Shown here piece by piece: positions 59,119-64,000 of a stretch of 64,000 bases of DNA. Source of the stretch: Tetradesmus obliquus (lineage: Eukaryota > Chlorophyta > Chlorophyceae > Sphaeropleales > Scenedesmaceae); assembly GCA_030272155.1 (NCBI GenBank), contig CP126191.1:5292501-5356500 (forward strand). Direction: 5' to 3'. Each line of letters begins with the position of its first letter. Position 1 is the stretch's first letter. The notes below the pieces were generated by a model. The model saw only the letters and a list, made by a program, of their open reading frames with translations, did not search any database and was not told where the DNA came from. The position numbers were made by a program, and so were the translations under genes.

Positions 59119-62100
59119 ATGCTCGGCATGCCCTTGCGTTGCAGTTTCAGGCGCAGCGCTGACCTGGCAGTGTCGGCCAGCCAGCTGAGGCCTCCGCCCC
59201 TCAGGGGCCCTGCCCCTGGTGGTGACCGTGGGCCCAGGCGCAACACAAACACGCAGCAGCAGCAGCAGAGGCCTGGCCAAGGGACCAGCCGCAGGTTGAG
59301 CGATGCAGCGGATCGCCTCAGAGACCTGTGGCAGCGCGTCAGGCCCCAGGACGTTGACAAGGTGACGCCCAGTCCCAGTGTTGTTGTCCGGCTCTGACGA
59401 TGTGCTTGGGCATGCCCCGGCTTGGATGTGCAACCGCGCACTGCTGCTCCTGGTGTGTGGAAGATCAGCGTCTGGCAGGTCATGCCAAGGTGATGGACCA
59501 CCCCACTGCCACAGCAGATGCTTAGTGCTCTCACACAGCAGAGTGCAGGGGGACCCGTGTTCCTTGGCCCGGCCTGTGAATGTAGCGCTTCTGAGCTGAT
59601 GTGCCGCACGTGTGCACACTGCAACTGCTGCTGCTGCCCGCAGGACCCTGCCACTGGCATCTCCCTGGCCCCAGCCACGCCTGGCCAGCTGGGCCAGCCA
59701 GTGCGGCTGCTGACCAACCACCTTGCCATCAGCCAGTTTCAGGCAGCTGCCAGGTACCGCATTACCATCACACCCAAGACGCAAGCAGCAGCAGTCGCAT
59801 TACCCTCAAAACAACAGCAGGCAGGGTCCAAGCCTGCAGCTGCAGCCATCCCACTAGATGTGCGGCAGCAGCTGCTGGAACAGGTGGCAAAGCAGCAGGG
59901 CTGGGCTAAGGACAGCTGGCTGTATGAGCCGTCATCCAACCGCCTGTTCAGCCTGCAGCCGCTGCCTGCTCAGGACTCAGTGGAGGTGGCAGGAGGCAAA
60001 GGAGGCGCAAGCACATATGAGGTGCATGCACGATGAGCTGGCCATGTCGTTTTAAACTGTTGCATGGCTGCTGGCTGCCAGTGGCTGCATCCTACAATCT
60101 CCCTTTAAATTTGCATGAGGCAGAACTTGGGGCTTGCCATGGTGTGGTATGTGTGACGTGCGTGCTCTTGGCGCTTGCAGGCGTACATGTGACGTGCGTT
60201 GTAACGGCTCCCATGTCCAACTCGGTGTGCAACTCATGCTGTGGTATGGCAGTTTTAGGCATGGTAATGCACCACTGCGCACCTTCAAGCAATGCTGGTC
60301 CAGAAGCCCCCCTGCCCAAAGGCTTCTGGCGCTCCAAGTGGCTGATCACGCCGGCACAGCTGTCCAGTAGCACGTTCAAGCGACAGACATACCTTCAAGC
60401 AAAGCTGTCCATGCGCTGTTGCTGCGTGCTGCCTGCCGCAGGTCAGCATCAGCCTTGAAGCCGCAGCAGGCCAGCCCACTGCGCCAGGCAGCACTGACGA
60501 GGCCCACACCCTGCAGCAGCTGTCCCTGGTGCTCAAGGCCTCCCTGCAGGCTGCGCTGCTGCCGCAAGGCGCGGTGGAGACTACACGCGCGCTGCTGCTG
60601 CCGCCTGGCAACAGCAGCACAGCACAGTTAGCAGGGCCAGCAGCAGCAGGCAGGGGTGCAGCGGCCGGGGGCAGGGGCGCCAGGGGTGGGAGGGGCGGCA
60701 GGGGTGGCGGCAGAGGAGGGGGAGGCGCGGGCCGAGGGGGCGTGCTGCAGGTAATGCGCAGGCTTGGTGGCTTTTGCCTCCAGCAGGTTGCAGAGGTGGC
60801 ACAGTGCTTCGACAATTGGCTGCTGGTGACAGGCTTTCCAAGTAGCCTGAACATCAGATTCCTGCTGCTTCTCTTATGCTTTCATCTGCTGTGTGCAACG
60901 TGCAGTGGTGGAGTGGGCTGCGCTATGGCGTGAAGCCAGGGCAGCAGTCCCTCACAGTGCAGCTGGACACCACCAGTGGGGCAGTGCTGCCTGCCGGCCA
61001 CCTAGCTGACCTGCTGGTTGCTGCAGCTGGCGTGGCCTCCCCAGCGGCCCTCTGCAAGGACAGGCAGCTGCTGGCGGCAGCGGAGCGGGACGTGAAAGGA
61101 GCAAAGGTGCGCGGCAGCACACCATGCCGTCACTATTGCTACATAGCTAACGCGTAGTAGGATAGGAATGAGTTCTCACAATAGAACTCTCAGGCCCATA
61201 CCTGGCCAGGCATGTCCTCGTCCTTCTCTAATTTACGCGCGGGAGAGCAAAGGCTCAAGCAGGCTCGCCTGCTTCTGATGCGTAGGACTTGTAACTTGTA
61301 ACTGAGATAGCTATGACCTACGTGCAAGGCAGAGTACGACCTATGTAATGTTGTGTCCTATGTCCTATGCCACACAACTCCTCCTTGTGCTGGCCATGCC
61401 TCCTTCAATAGGCGGCAGATGCATGGGCACAACGCAAGCAGCTGGGGCGGGACAGATCTGCTGGCTTGGATTTGCAACACTCAACACCTCAACTGGTTGA
61501 TTGTGTGCAGTGCAACACTGGCAGCATGGCCTTTGGTCCTGTTGGCGTATGAATTAGCATCTGCTGTTCGGCCCATACCTGATGGCCAGTAGTGCAATAC
61601 ACTGCATTGTGCTGCTGCCTGCTGCTGCATGCAGGTGTCTGTTGACCACCGGCCGGGCGTGCGCGTCAATGTCTGGGGCCTGGATCCGCGCACGCCGCAG
61701 CAGTTCAAGTTCAAGCTGAAGGGCAGCAGCAAGGAGACCACAGTGGCCGACTACTTCCGCGGCACCTACCCAACCATGCAGTTCAGCCACCTGCACGACT
61801 GGCCGTGTGTGATGGTCAGCCAGACTGGTGCTGCTGTGCCGCTGGAAGTGTGCAGGTGACATACATTGCTCCGGCCTGTGCGCTGTTGCAGCTGCAACAC
61901 CTGCCTTCCTCTTCACGCTGTCATGAAAGTCAACACACACACAGCTCCCACCGCAGTCCAGCTTACCTGCATGCAGTACCTCTTGGTATATCCGATTGCC
62001 TGTCACCACCGGCCAACCCACCCTTGCTGCTGCAATCTCTTTTTCATGTCACATGCGCAGCATCGCCAAGCCGCAGCCGCGGCGCACCCTCACAGACCAG

Positions 62101-64000
62101 CAGACTGCCAATCTCATAAAGCTTGCTGCGCTGCCGCCTGAGCAGCGGCTGGCAGCAATAATGCGGCTGGTGCGGCAGGCCTTCAGCAGCTGGCAGTTGC
62201 CCCTGTTGAAGGCCTGGGGCGTCACCATCAGCCCCCAGCTGCTGCGGGTGGGCCCCAACCTGAAAACAACGCTGCTAGCACATGGTGGTTCACACACACA
62301 CGTGCTAACTTCAGGCAGCACAGTGGTATTGCATCAGGTTGCTTCCATCCCAGCTGGATGGTGCCTGCTGGGTTCAGTGCGGCGCGTGACCTGCCACACA
62401 CACTGACTGTGCATAGTGCGTGTTTGTGCATCAACAGCATGGCAGCGCAGCAGCGTATCGTCAGGCGCCTGTCTTGTAGCACTGTCCTAGTGCTACCAGC
62501 GCTCTGCGCAGCACTGGCAGTGACTGCGTGTGGACCTCATTCTGCCTGCAGGTGGACGGCCGCGTACTGCCAGATGCGCAGCTGCAGTATGCCAAGGGCA
62601 CTTGCGTTGATGCCGCCAACACTGGGCAGTGGAGAGCCCCCCAGGGAGCAGGCATGCTGCAACCACCAAACCTCAAGCAGTGGGCGGTGCTGAACTTGGC
62701 CAGTCAGCGCTGCAGCTCAGCTGACGTGCAGCAGTTTGTGTCAGAGCTGATGCTGCAGCTGCAGCAGCAGGGGGGCGCTGCTGCTGCGCCTGCAATCATT
62801 GACGGCAGCAGGCGCAGCAGCGCAGCAGCTGCCGTGCAGGCCGCCGCTGCAGCAGCTGCTGCCGGCGGGTCTCAGGCGCAGCTGCTGCTGGTGGTGCTGC
62901 CAGGCGACAGCAGCAAGCAGTACGGGGAGGTGAAGGTGGCAGCAGCGCGGCTGGGGGTGGCCACGCAGTGCATGGTGGCGTCTGCAGCAGGCATTGGCAG
63001 CGGCATCAAGAAGCCTTACGTGGCAAACCTGCTGCTCAAAGTGGCAGCAAAAGCAGGCGGCGTCGCATGGCAGCTGCCGCAGGGCCCTGAGCTTTGGGCA
63101 CCTACGCTGGCAGCGGCAAAAGGCGGTCTGATGGTGGTGGGTATTGATGTGGGGCATGGCATCGCAGGCGGCAGCGGCAGCAACCCATCCATGGCAGGTA
63201 TCGTGGGCACACTAGATGCATCCTGCAGCCGATATGGTGCAGTGGTTCAGGAGCAGACGCCTGGGCATGAGATTGTGCTAGGGCTGCAGCAGGGGCTGCT
63301 GCAGCTGCTGCAGGAGCGGCAGCAGGTGTCAGGGCAGCTGCCTGGGGCTCTGCTGGTGTACAGGGATGGCGTGAGTGACAGCCAGTACCTGGCAGTGCTG
63401 CAGCAGGAGGTGCCGGCGCTGCGTGCAGCGTGCAGGGAGCTGGGGGGCGCAGAGTACAACCCAAAGGTGCGTGTGGCGCTGCATGGGTGTTGTGACGCTT
63501 GCTTGTTAGAGAACAGCTGGAGCTGCCTGTGCTGGTAGTTTAGTTGTGCCTGATGTTGGCTGCTTGGCCGTGCAGCACAGCATGCACTAGTGCCGAGAGT
63601 GACATTGTTCAGCAGCCGCTGTGGCGCAAGCGGTGCTGCGTCAGCAGCCAGACTCTCATACTGACCATCTTGCATGTGCGGCCGCTGGGGTGACTGTGTA
63701 GCTGCAGATGCCACCGTTAAGGTTAACCAACATTGCGCCGTGATGCAACCACATGGCAAAGGCTGCCCAATAGCGTCCAAAAGACACGACCAATTGAAAG
63801 GACACACAATCATCAGCTAGCTATACTGAAGCCACCCGCTTGCCTGCGAACTTGCCTGATCTGCTGCGCCGCACTGCTCAGGTGACGTACGTAGTGGTGT
63901 CCAAGAGCCACGGCACACGGCTCTTCCCTGACCCCTCGGATGGCAACAGCAGCGACGGCCGCACAGGCAACACCAGGCCAGGCACTGTGGTGGACAGTGG
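59119..64000 (+). CDS. AGO: Argonaute (AGO) protein, partial at the window end, at least 858 aa
   Basis: Core RNA-interference protein that binds small RNAs and cuts target RNA. Exons 59119-59361, 59644-60021, 60442-60750, 60906-61106, 61635-61855, 62061-62247, 62552-63466, 63882 to beyond 64000; all phases agree. Seen: N domain (PVRLLTNHLAISQF near 100), a GRG/RGG-rich block at about 277-307, linker WWSGLRYGVKPGQQSL, PAZ (VADYFRGTYPTMQFSHLHDW near 420-440), a MID region (VLNLASQRCSSADVQQFVSE), and PIWI with GID712VGHG, HE753I and YRD785GVSDSQY. Three of the four slicer residues (D, E, D) are therefore present; the fourth lies past the window. The next exon begins VTYVVVSKSHGTRLFP, the usual continuation. 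The N-terminus is short and basic. Confidence 0.95.

Noticed and set aside
60581-60841. Minus-strand Pro/Arg-rich ORF inside the Argonaute gene
   Set aside because: It is the antisense shadow of the GRG/RGG block.

Overview
This window reads as nuclear DNA of a chlorophyte green alga, probably from the Chlorophyceae. The evidence is: many short introns with GT..YTGCAG borders; very abundant CAG/CTG triplets; proteins rich in Ala, Gln and Ser; several plastid-type N-termini; and TGTAA boxes, the green-algal poly(A) signal, after most of the stops where I looked. A Scenedesmus-like relative is my guess, not something the sequence proves. I see no rRNA, tRNA, CRISPR array or intact transposon.

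I assembled 17 protein genes by joining exons whose splice phases agree. Left to right: (1) inward-rectifier K+ channel, 194-3670 minus; (2) UMP synthase, 4436-8340 minus; (3) small PPR protein, 8822-10280 plus; (4) Nup50-like nucleoporin with a Ran-binding domain, 10830-14015 plus; (5) single-pass secretory-pathway protein of unknown role, 14869-16781 minus; (6) membrane-anchored protein with a large, possibly sugar-binding domain, 18553-22144 minus; (7) small plastid-type membrane protein, 22807-23600 plus; (8) ribosomal stalk protein P1, 25513-26802 minus; (9) PRC-barrel protein with a Gln/Pro tail, 27277-30406 plus; (10) cis-prenyltransferase, 30831-32337 plus; (11) Pro/Gln repeat protein with SUMO-type motifs, 34158-36456 plus, 5' end missing; (12) SR-rich protein, 37493-41916 minus; (13) lipocalin-like membrane protein, 43975-45608 minus; (14) OSCP1, 46133-48574 minus; (15) Gln-rich protein, 49508-52562 minus; (16) MATE transporter, 54202-58192 minus; (17) Argonaute, 59119 to beyond the window end, plus.

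The genes are mostly housekeeping or regulatory and do not form one pathway. Several pairs are divergent (UMPS/PPR, 6/7, RPP1/PRC-barrel, MATE/AGO) and share 0.5-0.9 kb upstream regions. Convergent or tandem spacers reach about 2 kb and hold only short repeats and palindromes.

The most unusual signals concern splicing. (CTG)n tracts, read on the sense strand, sit directly upstream of many 3' splice sites. There are exons of 14, 22, 32 and 38 nt, two GC-AG introns, and a minisatellite in a UMPS intron that repeats the exon/donor boundary. Other leads are a Kir channel with the rectification-controller Asp, an Argonaute with an internal GRG/RGG block, a SIM plus psi-K-x-E protein, and a 63-bp identical repeat present in two convergent spacers.
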